A DNA stretch of 64,000 nucleotides from Chitinophaga sp. Ak27 (GTDB taxonomy: Bacteria > Bacteroidota > Bacteroidia > Chitinophagales > Chitinophagaceae). The stretch spans positions 1 through 64,000 of the forward strand of contig NZ_JABAOB010000014.1 in NCBI RefSeq assembly GCF_012726295.1, given 5' to 3'. Under the pieces are notes generated by a model. The model ran no database searches. It was not told the DNA's origin and was given only the letters and a program-made list of their open reading frames with translations. Positions within the stretch are counted from its first letter, which is position 1. Every line of letters starts with the position of its first letter. This document shows, piece after piece, positions 45,312-55,161 of the stretch. The position numbers and the translations under genes are program-made.

Positions 45312-47063
45312 CTATTGATAATCAACCTGCTGCTGCAGATTCGAATTTTTCCTGATTTCATTGGCAGGAATAGGTAACAGGTAGTTTTTAGCTTTTACAA
45401 ACTTCCTGTCCTGGATACTGATCACATTATACCTAAAAGGATGGCCGGCAATCTGGGAACCGAGCACTTCAATGCCTTTTGCATTTTCATTAAAAGCGGT
45501 TTCTGCATCTCTCCATCTGCGCGCATCAAAGAAACGGTGCTCTTCAAATGCCAGTTCATACCGTCTTTCATATTTCAATGCTGCTTTCAGCGCCGCGCCC
45601 GAGGCAGTGATCAACGGCATACCTGCACGTTCTCTCACCAGATTTAATGCCGCTCTCCCCTTGTCCTCATCGCCCGACCAAATAGCTGCTTCCGCATAGT
45701 TCAGCAATATTTCAGCATACCGGAAGAACACCCAGGACTGGTCGCCCCGAAAAAATTGGGCGTCCAGGTTCTTATCCATGAACTTGCGTAGGTAGTAGCC
45801 GGAGAAGGTACCGTTCCAGTTTTCGATGGTGCTGTTGCGCGTATCAAGCCCCCATACACTGTCTTTACCATTGGGTGCTTCATATTTACCCGTTTGGATA
45901 ACTCCTACAGGATCTATTTTAGCCGCATCCGACGGACGAGGTTTCCATTTTGCACCATCGTACAAGATAGTGGCATAAAAACGGGGATCTCTGTCGGTAT
46001 ATGGCGCTTTGGCCTGAGCCGCATTACTCCAGGAAAAAGGAGTACCATCTTTCATCTGGTAACCAGTTACAAAGTTTTCAATTGGCACATTGCCTCCCCA
46101 GTTGTGATACCCGTTGGGTCCATTATACAGGTCGTGAGAGGTACCTAACAAGGCCTTGTCATACAACTTTACAAAGATCAGCTCAGGGTTATCCTTATCC
46201 AGGAATATACGGCTATAGTTATCTGTGGCATTGTCTGTAGGTTTATACAGTCGGAAAGTATTCAACTTGATGATATCATCGGCTGCGGCCATGGCCAGTT
46301 TGTAACGGTCGGTCTGACTGCCGGACTTATATCCCATCAACTCATTAGGCACTTTACTATCATTGAACAAGTCGCTGGCGGCAAAGAGCAGTATCCTGGA
46401 CTTCAGCGCCATCGCCGCGGCAGCGGTTACCCTTCCCTTATTGGCTACCACATCGTAAGCTGATGGCAGCTGCTTAATGGCGGAGTCACATTCTGCCACA
46501 ATGAATTTGATACATTCATCAAAAGAAGCGCGCTTTACATTCAAAATGGCCTGCTCATCACCTTTGATATTGAATGTCCGGGTAATCAGGGGCACACCGC
46601 CATAATACCTTACCAACATCTGGTAATACCAGGCGCGCATAAAATGTACCTCTCCGGTCATCCGGGTCCGCCGGGACTCATCGGTAATAGGTACGGAGGC
46701 TATCTTTTCCAGGAACATGTTACAATTGCGAATTGCTTTATAATGCGGATCCCAGCGGGCGAAATCATTAATGGCGCCCACATCATCGGCACTAGCATTC
46801 CCTTGTACTACCCTGGAAGTATTATAATCGTGAATAAAACGGCTTTCATCTGTCATTGAAGACAGCATTACTTCGTTATATCCCGGACGCATCTGCACAT
46901 ACAAGTCATTTACAAATGCCTGTACCAGGCCGACGTCTTTCCAAACATCCGATTCTTCATATTCTGTGAGAGGTTTTTTCTCCAGGAAATCCTTGTTACA
47001 ACTGCTTGCCGCACATACAATAAATGCGCCCGCTATATATTTGATGATGGTTGTCTTTTTCAT
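45312..47063 (-). CDS. SusD/RagB-family outer-membrane glycan-binding lipoprotein
   Basis: A 583-residue surface lipoprotein (signal ending AASSC, Cys22) with the SusD-like TPR helices (MRAWYYQMLVRYYGGVPLI, FFRYAEILLNYAEAAIW) and the RagB C-terminal motif (YERRYELAFEEHRFFDARRW). It caps the SusC channel and delivers ligand. It follows susC with only 10 bases between, so they are co-transcribed. The ligand cannot be told from sequence. No HTCS, SusR-like or ECF sigma/anti-sigma regulator is in the locus. Confidence 0.95.
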   Translation of the reverse strand: MKKTTIIKYIAGAFIVCAASSCNKDFLEKKPLTEYEESDVWKDVGLVQAFVNDLYVQMRPGYNEVMLSSMTDESRFIHDYNTSRVVQGNASADDVGAINDFARWDPHYKAIRNCNMFLEKIASVPITDESRRTRMTGEVHFMRAWYYQMLVRYYGGVPLITRTFNIKGDEQAILNVKRASFDECIKFIVAECDSAIKQLPSAYDVVANKGRVTAAAAMALKSRILLFAASDLFNDSKVPNELMGYKSGSQTDRYKLAMAAADDIIKLNTFRLYKPTDNATDNYSRIFLDKDNPELIFVKLYDKALLGTSHDLYNGPNGYHNWGGNVPIENFVTGYQMKDGTPFSWSNAAQAKAPYTDRDPRFYATILYDGAKWKPRPSDAAKIDPVGVIQTGKYEAPNGKDSVWGLDTRNSTIENWNGTFSGYYLRKFMDKNLDAQFFRGDQSWVFFRYAEILLNYAEAAIWSGDEDKGRAALNLVRERAGMPLITASGAALKAALKYERRYELAFEEHRFFDARRWRDAETAFNENAKGIEVLGSQIAGHPFRYNVISIQDRKFVKAKNYLLPIPANEIRKNSNLQQQVDYQ

Positions 47064-47073
47064 AACACACTAG

Positions 47074-50000
47074 TTAAAAGGTTACGTTTAATCCCACATT
47101 ATAGATCTTGGTTTGTGGATAGTATTGTCCGCTACCACTGGGTGCTTCCGGATCAAAAATCTTCACTTTGTCGATGGTGAGCAGGTTCTGTCCACTTACA
47201 TATACACGCAGATTTTGTAAACCTATGCGTTTGCACATGGGCGATGGGAAATTATAACCAAGGTCCAGCGTCTTTAAACGGGCATAGTTGGTATTCCAAT
47301 ACCAGAAAGTATTCTGGCGATTTACCCAGTACTCACGGTCACGGTCATACGCTCTGGGCCAGGAACCATTGGGGTTGCTTTCTGTCCAGCGGTCCTCTAC
47401 ATAAGCCATCGGAAAGTTCCCAATCAAACCGGATTCTGTGCGCAGGTACTGGCTCGCACCGGTAGCGCCCTGCCATAACATGGTGAAATCAAAATTTTTA
47501 AATTTCGCAGTAACCGTTAGTCCAAAGATCCAGGTAGGGTTTTCTGTACGGTCCTGGCGAATGCGGTCGAGATCATCAATGACGCCATCTTCATTCACGT
47601 CTTTGAAAATTACATCTCCTGCCCTGGCGCCGCCTACGTGCGCGCTCTTGTCTACTTCTTCCTGTGTTTTATAGATGCCGATAGCCTGGTAATAAAGCGG
47701 GGCGCCTATTTGTTTACCGGTGGCTTGTTGCCATACGGGAAGGTTCGGCGTTTCATCAAAGAACAACACTTTATTTTGTGCATGGGTAACGGTTCCGATT
47801 ACTTCATAATGGAATTTTTTGATGTCCCGTTTATGGCTCATCACTAACTCGAAGCCTTTGTTTTGCACTTTCGCGATATTCTCCTGTGGCAGGGTCATTC
47901 CGGTATATCCCGGCATAGACTGGCTCCGGGCCACCAGGATGTTGGAACGGCGCGTCATAAAATAGTCTGCTTCCAATGCCAGTTTATCGCCCAATACCTT
48001 TGCTTCCACCCCTACATCATAGTTGTTGGCCACTTCCCAGGTGATGGCTTCATTGGGAGATCTCAACTGGTAAAGTCCTTTATTCAGATCACCGCCAAAC
48101 ATTACGCCGCCACTGCTGAAACCGTAGGTGCTGAGATACTGGAACTGGTCGATCAGATCGTTACCCATTTGTCCCCATGCAGCGCGGATCTTGAAGTAGT
48201 CGAGTGTGCGGATACTTTTCTTCCAGAATGGCTCGTTAGATAATACCCACCCGGCAGAAGCGCCAGGGAAAAGACCCATGCGGCGACCTTTAGGGAAGTT
48301 TTGTGTGCCATCATAACGCATGTTGAAATCAAACAGGTAGGTTTCATTGTAGTTATAGGAGACACGGCCGAAGTAGTTACGACGCGCATACTCAAAACCG
48401 CCACCGCTATTATCTTTTTCCTTATCTGCGCCCAAGCTCAGCTGATCTAATTTATCGCTGATAAAGTACTTTCTGCTGGCAGCAAAGTTGTCGTTCCGCA
48501 GCGTTGCCTGTTCAAAGGCGATAAAGCTGCTGACATTATGTTTACCAAAAGAACGGACATAGTTCAGCTTAATGTTGTAAGTGATCTGTCGGAGTGTACC
48601 AAAGGATTCATTCAGCTGTGGTGCACTCACGCCTCTTGATCCCGCATTTAACTTATGTGTTGGATCATTTACGTCGTTGAGTGTATATAAGGTCCATGGC
48701 TTAATATAAGATTTTACGAAATCGAAATTCTGGTCATAAGCAAAGCTACCATCTACAAACATTCCCTGTACCCATGGAATATTTACTACGGCTGACATAT
48801 TGGTGTTAATAACGTAATTTTTATCATTCGTATAACCGATGGCGTTCGTTCCTGTTACAACGGGGTTATCACCATATTCAATATCCGGACCTGGTAATCC
48901 ATTGGGCCAGATGGCATTTTCTGTTGGGCGGCCGCGCATGAGTGATCTGAAAATAGAGCCGGCGCTACGTGGCGGAAAATTCCTGTTTTCCAAACGGCCA
49001 GCCAGGTCGAAACGCAGGCGGATATAGTCATTTACTACCGCATCAAGATTGGCCCTGACATTCTGTTGTTTGTAGTTAGTGGCGCTGCTTTTATAAATAC
49101 CGTCCTGGAACAGCGATCCTAATGATACGTAATACGACATTTTTTCGGTACCGCCACTCAAAGAAAGATCATGCCTGTTTTGCAGGGAAATCTTTTTAAT
49201 AGCGGCATCATACCAGTTGGTGTTAGGATACAACCAGGGATCGGAGCCGTCGCCGAACTTCTTGATTTCATCTTCGGTATATTTCGGCTTATCGCCGCCA
49301 TACTTCAGGATTTCATTGACTACACGTGCATAAGTGGGCGCATCGGCCATTTTAGGCAACCTGGTAGGCGTAACAAATGATTGATTGTAGCCATATCCCA
49401 GTGTAGGTTTACCACCTTTCCCCCGTTTGGTAGTTACCAATATAACGCCGTTGGCTGCACGGGATCCATAAATAGCCGCCGCCGCATCTTTCAGGATAGA
49501 AACGCTTTCAATGTCATTAGGATTCATTCGCTCAAAACCATCACGGGGAAATCCATCTATCACCACCAGTGGTGCACTGTTGCCCAGGGTGCTACGACCA
49601 CGGATGAATATCCGGGAACCATCGTAACCGGGTTCTCCACTATTGTTCACGGCAATAATCCCTGGAATACGCCCTACGAGCGAGTTAGAGATATTTACGT
49701 TAGGCGATTGCTGTAATTCCGCTCCTTTTACAGAAGATACGGCGCCGGTTTTAGTTACTTTCTTCTGGGTACCGTATCCAACGACTACATACTCATCCAG
49801 CGTCTTCTGGTTCTCTTTTAATACCGCATTAACGCTGGGTTTTCCTTCCACCTTTATTTCCTGTGGGTCGAAGCCAATATACTGGAATACCAATACTGCG
49901 TCTTTTTTTACATCACTCAGTACATAGTTTCCTTTTTCATCTGTGGTGGCGCCCTTCTTAGTGTCTTTCACCAACACGGTTACCCCAGGCAATGGGTTCC

Positions 50001-50142
50001 CATTGATGTCTTTTACTTTTCCTTTAACAACTAGATTGCCCTGCTGCCAAACTCCTGGCATTGGGGCGCGCGCAGTAACGGCGCTCGTTGTGGTCGCAAA
50101 GAGGCATAGCAATAGCATAGCCTTTGCATAACGTGGATTCAT
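47074..50142 (-). CDS. SusC/RagA-family TonB-dependent transporter
   Basis: A 1022-residue outer-membrane channel. After the signal sequence comes a carboxypeptidase D-like domain (KGKVKDINGNPLPGVTV, about residues 40-110), a TonB-box region (LDEYVVVGYGTQKK), the plug (VIDGFPRDGFERMNPNDIESVSILKD), then the 22-strand barrel ending in YNVGLNVTF. There is no N-terminal STN signal domain, so regulation through an anti-sigma factor is unlikely. It is the first gene of the susCD operon. An inverted repeat, TTAGCTA/TAGCTAA, lies 42-60 bases before the start. Confidence 0.97.
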   Translation of the reverse strand: MNPRYAKAMLLLCLFATTTSAVTARAPMPGVWQQGNLVVKGKVKDINGNPLPGVTVLVKDTKKGATTDEKGNYVLSDVKKDAVLVFQYIGFDPQEIKVEGKPSVNAVLKENQKTLDEYVVVGYGTQKKVTKTGAVSSVKGAELQQSPNVNISNSLVGRIPGIIAVNNSGEPGYDGSRIFIRGRSTLGNSAPLVVIDGFPRDGFERMNPNDIESVSILKDAAAAIYGSRAANGVILVTTKRGKGGKPTLGYGYNQSFVTPTRLPKMADAPTYARVVNEILKYGGDKPKYTEDEIKKFGDGSDPWLYPNTNWYDAAIKKISLQNRHDLSLSGGTEKMSYYVSLGSLFQDGIYKSSATNYKQQNVRANLDAVVNDYIRLRFDLAGRLENRNFPPRSAGSIFRSLMRGRPTENAIWPNGLPGPDIEYGDNPVVTGTNAIGYTNDKNYVINTNMSAVVNIPWVQGMFVDGSFAYDQNFDFVKSYIKPWTLYTLNDVNDPTHKLNAGSRGVSAPQLNESFGTLRQITYNIKLNYVRSFGKHNVSSFIAFEQATLRNDNFAASRKYFISDKLDQLSLGADKEKDNSGGGFEYARRNYFGRVSYNYNETYLFDFNMRYDGTQNFPKGRRMGLFPGASAGWVLSNEPFWKKSIRTLDYFKIRAAWGQMGNDLIDQFQYLSTYGFSSGGVMFGGDLNKGLYQLRSPNEAITWEVANNYDVGVEAKVLGDKLALEADYFMTRRSNILVARSQSMPGYTGMTLPQENIAKVQNKGFELVMSHKRDIKKFHYEVIGTVTHAQNKVLFFDETPNLPVWQQATGKQIGAPLYYQAIGIYKTQEEVDKSAHVGGARAGDVIFKDVNEDGVIDDLDRIRQDRTENPTWIFGLTVTAKFKNFDFTMLWQGATGASQYLRTESGLIGNFPMAYVEDRWTESNPNGSWPRAYDRDREYWVNRQNTFWYWNTNYARLKTLDLGYNFPSPMCKRIGLQNLRVYVSGQNLLTIDKVKIFDPEAPSGSGQYYPQTKIYNVGLNVTF

Positions 50143-50601
50143 GCTACAAGTGATTTAGAGATGATAATAAAAAATTTGGTTTATTAGCTATCGCTTAGCT
50201 AAATCGGTAATCATAACGGCATGTGCTTTTGAACGACTCAAATTTTGGTTTAATAATAGTTTTTCATTTTCCCCAATCAGGGCCTATCGCGCTACAACAA
50301 GTGAAATCTATAATGCTACGTTTTTTATCTATGAATCGGTTTTCAATATCTTTCAAACGGGCTATCACGTCTTTGTAAGATATTTATAAATGTCTTAATT
50401 ATTTTCTAAAAATAAATGTCTTTTTAACGGTTATCTCTAATATTTATGAGGAAGTGAGCGCTTAATTTTTGAAACGCTTGTTGGGCCATTATTAGTTGCC
50501 GATAAATGGCCGCATTAAAAAGCTATTAGCAATCGGCGTCAATGGCTTTTTTTGCATAAATTTATACTTGTAAACGTTATAGGTGTATAAGACCATTCTT
50601 T
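50143..50601. other. 459-base region between susC and a divergent lipoprotein gene
   Basis: AT-rich promoter region for susC on the minus strand and for the lipoprotein at 50602 on the plus strand. It contains the inverted repeat at 50184-50202, a second hairpin at 50517-50551 (AAAAAGCTATT with AATGGCTTTTT, followed by TT), and TGTAAACGTTAT at 50569-50580, a weak LacI-like half-palindrome. No gene is evident. Confidence 0.5.
50184..50202. promoter_or_regulatory. Inverted repeat upstream of susC (possible operator)
   Basis: TTAGCTA (50184-50190) and TAGCTAA (50196-50202) are perfect inverted repeats with a 5-base spacer (TCGCT), centred about 51 bases before the SusC start. It could be a regulator-binding site or a hairpin in the leader RNA. 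No regulator gene is in the locus. Confidence 0.35.
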
Positions 50602-51258
50602 ATGAAGAAATGTTACGTCCTCATCGTTATGCTGGCTGCAGTTACCCTGCTGTTTGCCTGTAGTAAAGAAATGAGCCGGGAGGGGGATAACTCCCAGCCA
50701 CCCGCGGGTAACTGCGATTATGCACCCTATACCAATGGCTCTTCTTTTTCTTATGTAAATGTGAACAGTGCAAAGGATACCACCCATTATACGCTCACCG
50801 TTTCGGGAGACACCACCATTAATGGCAATGTATATAAGAAGATTGGCAACGACAGTGTATTCACCTGCTCCGCCTGTAATACCGGCATTTATACGCAGGT
50901 AGCCAGTATTCTTACCTTCCAGGGCTATAAGGCCGACGATCTGAAACTTACCTATCTGAAAGATAATGTGCCCGCAGGTACTTCCTGGCAGGATACCATT
51001 TCCGTAACCAATGGTGGCATCAGCACCTCCGGCATTATCCAATTTACGGTTACCCAAAAAGGCATTACCAAAGCCGTTAACGGCAAGGACTACGCGGAAG
51101 TAATTGCGGTAAGAATGGATGCTTTTGCGCTTGTTTTGGGAAACGCGGTTCCGGTTGGCACCCTTTCCACCAGCTATTACGGTAAAGGCATTGGACTAAT
51201 AGAAGCCGACCAGGAACAGGATACTACACGGATCGTGTCTTATACGCTGATGCCCTGA
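50602..51258 (+). CDS. Lipoprotein of unknown function
   Basis: A 218-residue lipoprotein (lipobox LLFAC, Cys20). The mature part is beta-rich with Ser/Thr/Asn runs and two closely spaced cysteines (FTCSACN), and ends with QDTTRIVSYTLMP. I recognise no domain; it resembles small beta-sandwich proteins of Bacteroidota. It ends exactly at the base before the stop of the convergent DacB gene, so the two overlap closely in their 3' ends. Confidence 0.75.
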   Translation: MKKCYVLIVMLAAVTLLFACSKEMSREGDNSQPPAGNCDYAPYTNGSSFSYVNVNSAKDTTHYTLTVSGDTTINGNVYKKIGNDSVFTCSACNTGIYTQVASILTFQGYKADDLKLTYLKDNVPAGTSWQDTISVTNGGISTSGIIQFTVTQKGITKAVNGKDYAEVIAVRMDAFALVLGNAVPVGTLSTSYYGKGIGLIEADQEQDTTRIVSYTLMP

Positions 51259-52551
51259 TTAATATTCTCTCCATATCATCGTTAGCAGCCGCTCTATTGC
51301 TTTCCTAACACTGCTGGCCGTTTCATGGTGGTTATTCACCAGTACGCTAAATACCAGTGCCTTATTCTTCTTCGTCACCAGGTAGCCACTCAGGGCTACC
51401 ACGCCGGTTAGCGTACCTGTTTTCGCATGTACAAACTGTTGCTGGTAATAATTTCTCAATGTTCCTTTCCCTCCTGTTGGAAAGATGTGCCATAGGCGAT
51501 CTTGTGGATACTGCGCTTTCAATAGCGACAGTACGGTAACGAAATCCCGGGGCGTAAAAAGGTTATACCTCGACAGGCCAGATCCATCTTCCCAGGTAGG
51601 CGGGTGTGGTAACGCCTTTAGCACTTGCGACAACACGTATTCCATGACGCGGGTACTGCTGATGGTATCCCAAAGCGCGGAGGCCACCATCATAAGTGTT
51701 TGCTCGGCAAAAAAGTTATCGCTACGCTGCATCATCGGTGTATATAAGGAATCTGCAGGAATACTGTGTAAGACATTGAACCGGGCAGCCGGAGGATTAA
51801 CGGCTAGCCCTATACGTTTATGCAAGGTATCTTCCAGCCGCTGCCGAAGTTCCTGCACAGATCCGGCAATGAATGGTACCTCTGCTTCCAGGACGCTCTT
51901 ATCTTTCGGGTTATATTTCAGGTAGAAGAAATTATGGCGTTCGTCCCGGGTAACAATAGATTCACTCAGGGTATCATCTGCCGTAATATCCAGGTCGTAT
52001 AATGGGGGGCAAATGCTGTTGCTGTCCAGATGGTGCCGGATACGCACCACATTACCATACATAGGCCATTCATTCAATTCCGGCTGGTAATCATCTGCGA
52101 AATCACTCCACGACCAGCCGGCGCCATAGCGTTGATTGGCGTTCATTGCTGGCACCAGGTATATTTTCTTATTAGTTTGCTGCAGTAATTGCAGTAAGGG
52201 CTGATAAGTATAGTCGGGATGAAGGAAAGAAGGATCCGCCATACCTTTTACAAATAGCGCTGTATCATTTTCATAGTAACGGGCTGCGGGAAGAGAATCT
52301 CCTAACAACTTCATCCCTGCATACAGGGAAAAAATTTTCATATTGGAGGCGGGGGTGAAATATTTATCATCCTGGTATTGATACCAGTATTTACCTGTGG
52401 CAGGCTCATAGATGCAAATACCGGCATGGGCCTGTTCCATAGGCGTTTTATGCAATAACTCCGTTTCCGCCCATTTTTTGATGGCTGCAGTTTGTGCCGC
52501 AACAGGTGTTAGTATCCAGGAGAAGATAAGCAGGAAGAAAAGCTTTTTCAT
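51259..52551 (-). CDS. dacB: D-alanyl-D-alanine carboxypeptidase (PBP4/DacB type)
   Basis: A 430-residue class C penicillin-binding protein that cleaves the terminal D-Ala of peptidoglycan stem peptides in the periplasm. The signal peptide is residues 1-19. The SxxK motif is SNMK (Ser69-Lys72), the SxN block is DGSGLSRYN (about 325-333) and KTG is at 377-379 (AKTGTL). Length is slightly shorter than E. coli DacB, consistent with reduced inserted domains. It overlaps nothing and stands between two convergent/divergent neighbours. Its role is general cell-wall work and probably unrelated to the SusCD locus. Confidence 0.95.
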   Translation of the reverse strand: MKKLFFLLIFSWILTPVAAQTAAIKKWAETELLHKTPMEQAHAGICIYEPATGKYWYQYQDDKYFTPASNMKIFSLYAGMKLLGDSLPAARYYENDTALFVKGMADPSFLHPDYTYQPLLQLLQQTNKKIYLVPAMNANQRYGAGWSWSDFADDYQPELNEWPMYGNVVRIRHHLDSNSICPPLYDLDITADDTLSESIVTRDERHNFFYLKYNPKDKSVLEAEVPFIAGSVQELRQRLEDTLHKRIGLAVNPPAARFNVLHSIPADSLYTPMMQRSDNFFAEQTLMMVASALWDTISSTRVMEYVLSQVLKALPHPPTWEDGSGLSRYNLFTPRDFVTVLSLLKAQYPQDRLWHIFPTGGKGTLRNYYQQQFVHAKTGTLTGVVALSGYLVTKKNKALVFSVLVNNHHETASSVRKAIERLLTMIWREY

Positions 52552-52572
52552 AGGCGGAATTTACAAAATGAA

Positions 52573-52622
52573 TCAGGGATTTGTGAGAAGAACTATGACT
52601 GGTTCCTCCCGCAAATCCCTGA
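52573..52622 (-). terminator. Hairpin after the second Gfo/Idh/MocA gene
   Basis: TCAGGGATTTGTG (52573-52585) pairs with CGCAAATCCCTGA (52610-52622) with one wobble; the loop is 24 bases. The T tract on the minus strand is weak (ATTCATTTTG), so it may be a terminator or a processing site at the 3' end of the gene at 52649. Confidence 0.6.
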
Positions 52623-52648
52623 CCTGTTTAAAATGGCTATATTACTTA

Positions 52649-53980
52649 TCAGGTAAAATATTTAGTGATACCTGGTTTGGCATAAGCATAATTACCCGAT
52701 GCATCCGGCATTACTGGCGGTTCTGCATCAAACGCGTATCTTTTCGGATGTATATCCAGGCCTGAGTTCAAGGCCACGTTCCAGTCAATTACCTGACCGG
52801 AATAAGTAGCCAACCGACCTATGATAGCAGAAAGCGTAGTATGTGCTCCTCTTTCTGCATCCGCAAATTTGTACTCTCCTTTCGCAATGGCAGCAAACAG
52901 CTCATCGTGCTCCGTCTGGTAAGGATTGTTTTCTTTCTTCTTATCAAACTGGTACAATACCTTTCCTTTATGATCTACGATGGTGCCCTTGTCGCAGTAG
53001 ATCCGGCCCTTTGTTCCTACAATCTCTTCATCAACCTTACTGGGCGCGTCTTTCCAGTGACGGCACTGGCTATTCATTACTACGCCGTTAGCATAACGAT
53101 ATTCTACATAGTGGTGATCAAAAATTTCTCCATATTCTTTGCCTGTACGTACCGCGCGGCCGCCCATACCACTGGCTGTTACCGGGGTAGCGCCCATAAA
53201 CCAGTTACCAACGTCGATATTGTGAATATGTTGTTCTACGATATGATCCCCGCAAAGCCAGTTGAAATAATACCAGTTGCGCATCTGATATTCCATTTCA
53301 GTATACTCGGGTTTACGTGGTTTTACCCATAAAGCCCCCTGGTTCCACCATACCTGTGCGGAAAGCATATCTCCGATGATACCATCCTGGAAGCGTTTGT
53401 ACAACTCGCGGTAGGAGTTCTGATAACGGCGTTGTAAACCTACTACTACGTTCAGTTTTTTAGTTTTGGCCAGGGCGGCTGCTTCCAGCACTTTCTTAAT
53501 ACCGGCAGGATCGGTAGCCACCGGCTTTTCCATAAACACGTGCTTACCCTGTTTAATGGCCTCTTCGAAATGGATAGGTCTGAAACCGGGAGGTGTAGCC
53601 AATATCACTACGTCGGCGAGCGCGATGGCTTGTTTATATGCATCAAAGCCTATGAACTTATTGCTTTCCGGTACGTTTACGCGGTCGGCTTTATCGCCCA
53701 GGGCATCTTTAATATTGTCATAGCTGTCTTTCAATCTGTCGGGGAAGGCATCTGCCATTGCTACCAGCTGCACATTTTCTTTTGTGCTGAGTGCCTGGGT
53801 AGCTGCGCCTGTACCACGGCCGCCGCAGCCGATCAACGCAATTTTAATCACGCCATTGGCGCCGGAGAAGAAGTTAGCTTTAGATAAGAGGGGCATTGCC
53901 AGCAATCCACCTGCGAGTAAGGTAGTTTGCTTTACGAAATCGCGGCGGCCCTCACCGTGGAATTTGTTTTCGTTGTTCAT
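52649..53980 (-). CDS. Tat-signal Gfo/Idh/MocA oxidoreductase (second)
   Basis: A 443-residue enzyme with a Tat signal (GRRDFVKQTTLLAGGLLAMP, about 10-30), Rossmann motif ALIGCGGRGTGAA and the EKP motif as EKPVATD, followed by the Gfo C-terminal domain (YYFNWLCGDHIVEQHIHNIDV). It keeps Glu of EKP, unlike the first Gfo in the locus. Tat-exported relatives include GH109-like glycosidases that use bound NAD and dehydrogenases of sugar pathways, so either role is possible. It lies 45 bases after the SUMF1-like gene on the same strand and is likely its operon partner. Confidence 0.88.
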   Translation of the reverse strand: MNNENKFHGEGRRDFVKQTTLLAGGLLAMPLLSKANFFSGANGVIKIALIGCGGRGTGAATQALSTKENVQLVAMADAFPDRLKDSYDNIKDALGDKADRVNVPESNKFIGFDAYKQAIALADVVILATPPGFRPIHFEEAIKQGKHVFMEKPVATDPAGIKKVLEAAALAKTKKLNVVVGLQRRYQNSYRELYKRFQDGIIGDMLSAQVWWNQGALWVKPRKPEYTEMEYQMRNWYYFNWLCGDHIVEQHIHNIDVGNWFMGATPVTASGMGGRAVRTGKEYGEIFDHHYVEYRYANGVVMNSQCRHWKDAPSKVDEEIVGTKGRIYCDKGTIVDHKGKVLYQFDKKKENNPYQTEHDELFAAIAKGEYKFADAERGAHTTLSAIIGRLATYSGQVIDWNVALNSGLDIHPKRYAFDAEPPVMPDASGNYAYAKPGITKYFT

Positions 53981-54025
53981 AAATGAATAAGATGTTTTTT
54001 TAGATTTTTAGGATGATAATCTAGT

Positions 54026-54991
54026 CTAGCGTGCACCTTTATATTTCGCGATAATATCTGCAAAAAACTGTTTGGCTTCTTCTTCAGAAGGTTGTTTCAC
54101 TGGCCGTATAATCCTGAATCCCACAAAAGGCGCATCAGCATTCCACCAGGAGCTTTTGGGTATCTGGGGATCGCGGCGGTTCCATACCGGATCTGATTTC
54201 AACCGGGCAGCGCTGCGCAGTAATACTGCATCGTCCTGGTAACTACCTCCTTTCAGCAAACGAGGTGTTTTAGCAGTGGGTACAGTCCAGGGGTCTTTGT
54301 CTTTAGCATTGGCCACACCACTTTCGTCATATTGATCCAGGGTCCATTCTTCTACGTTACCGAGCATATCATATAAGCCCCATGCGTTGGGTTTCAGTTG
54401 TGCTACTTTATGGTATTTCTGTTCGCTATTGCCGCTAAACCAGGCATAGTCTTTCAGCTGAGTGGCGTCAGTACCGAAAGGATAAGCCGTAGTGGCTCCA
54501 GCCCTGCAGGCATATTCCCATTCCGCAGCTGTGGGCAGGCGATAAAATACGCCGGTTTTGGTGTACAACCATTGGCAATACATCAGGGCGCCATACTGGC
54601 TCATGCTATTGGCCGGAAAACCGCCCGCCTTACCCATTCCTAACGTAAGATCGATATATGGAGGGCTGGGACGGGTCATGCCATCAGGTATGGGTGTTTT
54701 ATCTTTTTCCGCATCAGCGTATACATCATATTCATCGAAGGTGACTTCTGTAGCGCCCATCCAGAAATCGGAAATCTGTACCGTTTTTGCCGGCCCTTCA
54801 TCATTCTTCCTGCCTTTTTCACTGGCCGGACTACCCAGTGTAAAGCTGCCGCCTTTAATGGGTACCATCTTAAAACTGACATCGGTTCCTGGAATCTGTT
54901 GGCTGTATGGTTCAAATGCCGTTTTGGTTTGTGCGATAACAACCTGGCTGAGCAGTCCGCTCAACAGTAAGGTCACATGCGATTTAGTCAT
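54026..54991 (-). CDS. SUMF1/FGE-like exported protein
   Basis: A 321-residue protein with a signal peptide (residues 1-20, ending VVIAQ) and the formylglycine-generating-enzyme-like fold: MVPIKGGSFTLGSP, EVTFDEYDVYAD, YRLPTAAEWEYACRAG (about 153-168), GNVEEWTLDQ, and a C-terminal GFRIIR. No paired active-site cysteines typical of true FGE are evident, so it may bind a ligand or catalyse another hydroxylation-type reaction, as in EgtB-like relatives. No sulfatase lies nearby. It precedes the second Gfo gene in an apparent operon. Confidence 0.88.
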   Translation of the reverse strand: MTKSHVTLLLSGLLSQVVIAQTKTAFEPYSQQIPGTDVSFKMVPIKGGSFTLGSPASEKGRKNDEGPAKTVQISDFWMGATEVTFDEYDVYADAEKDKTPIPDGMTRPSPPYIDLTLGMGKAGGFPANSMSQYGALMYCQWLYTKTGVFYRLPTAAEWEYACRAGATTAYPFGTDATQLKDYAWFSGNSEQKYHKVAQLKPNAWGLYDMLGNVEEWTLDQYDESGVANAKDKDPWTVPTAKTPRLLKGGSYQDDAVLLRSAARLKSDPVWNRRDPQIPKSSWWNADAPFVGFRIIRPVKQPSEEEAKQFFADIIAKYKGAR

Positions 54992-55161
54992 CTATAGCTT
55001 GATTGAGAATATGAGGAGTGAATTTAAAAAAAACTAATCTGGAAAGCAATCTTTTTTGATGAATGCGAAAAATGACTGATGAATTGAAAATTTTTCACAG
55101 ATATTAGCATTTCCTTATAAAACCTATTAAATTTAGCTTCCGGAGAATAAAATTCAACGTT

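Noticed and set aside
50566..50580. LacI-like operator (TGTAAACGTTAT)
   Set aside because: Only one good half-site and no LacI-family gene in the window; kept only as a remark in the intergenic entry.
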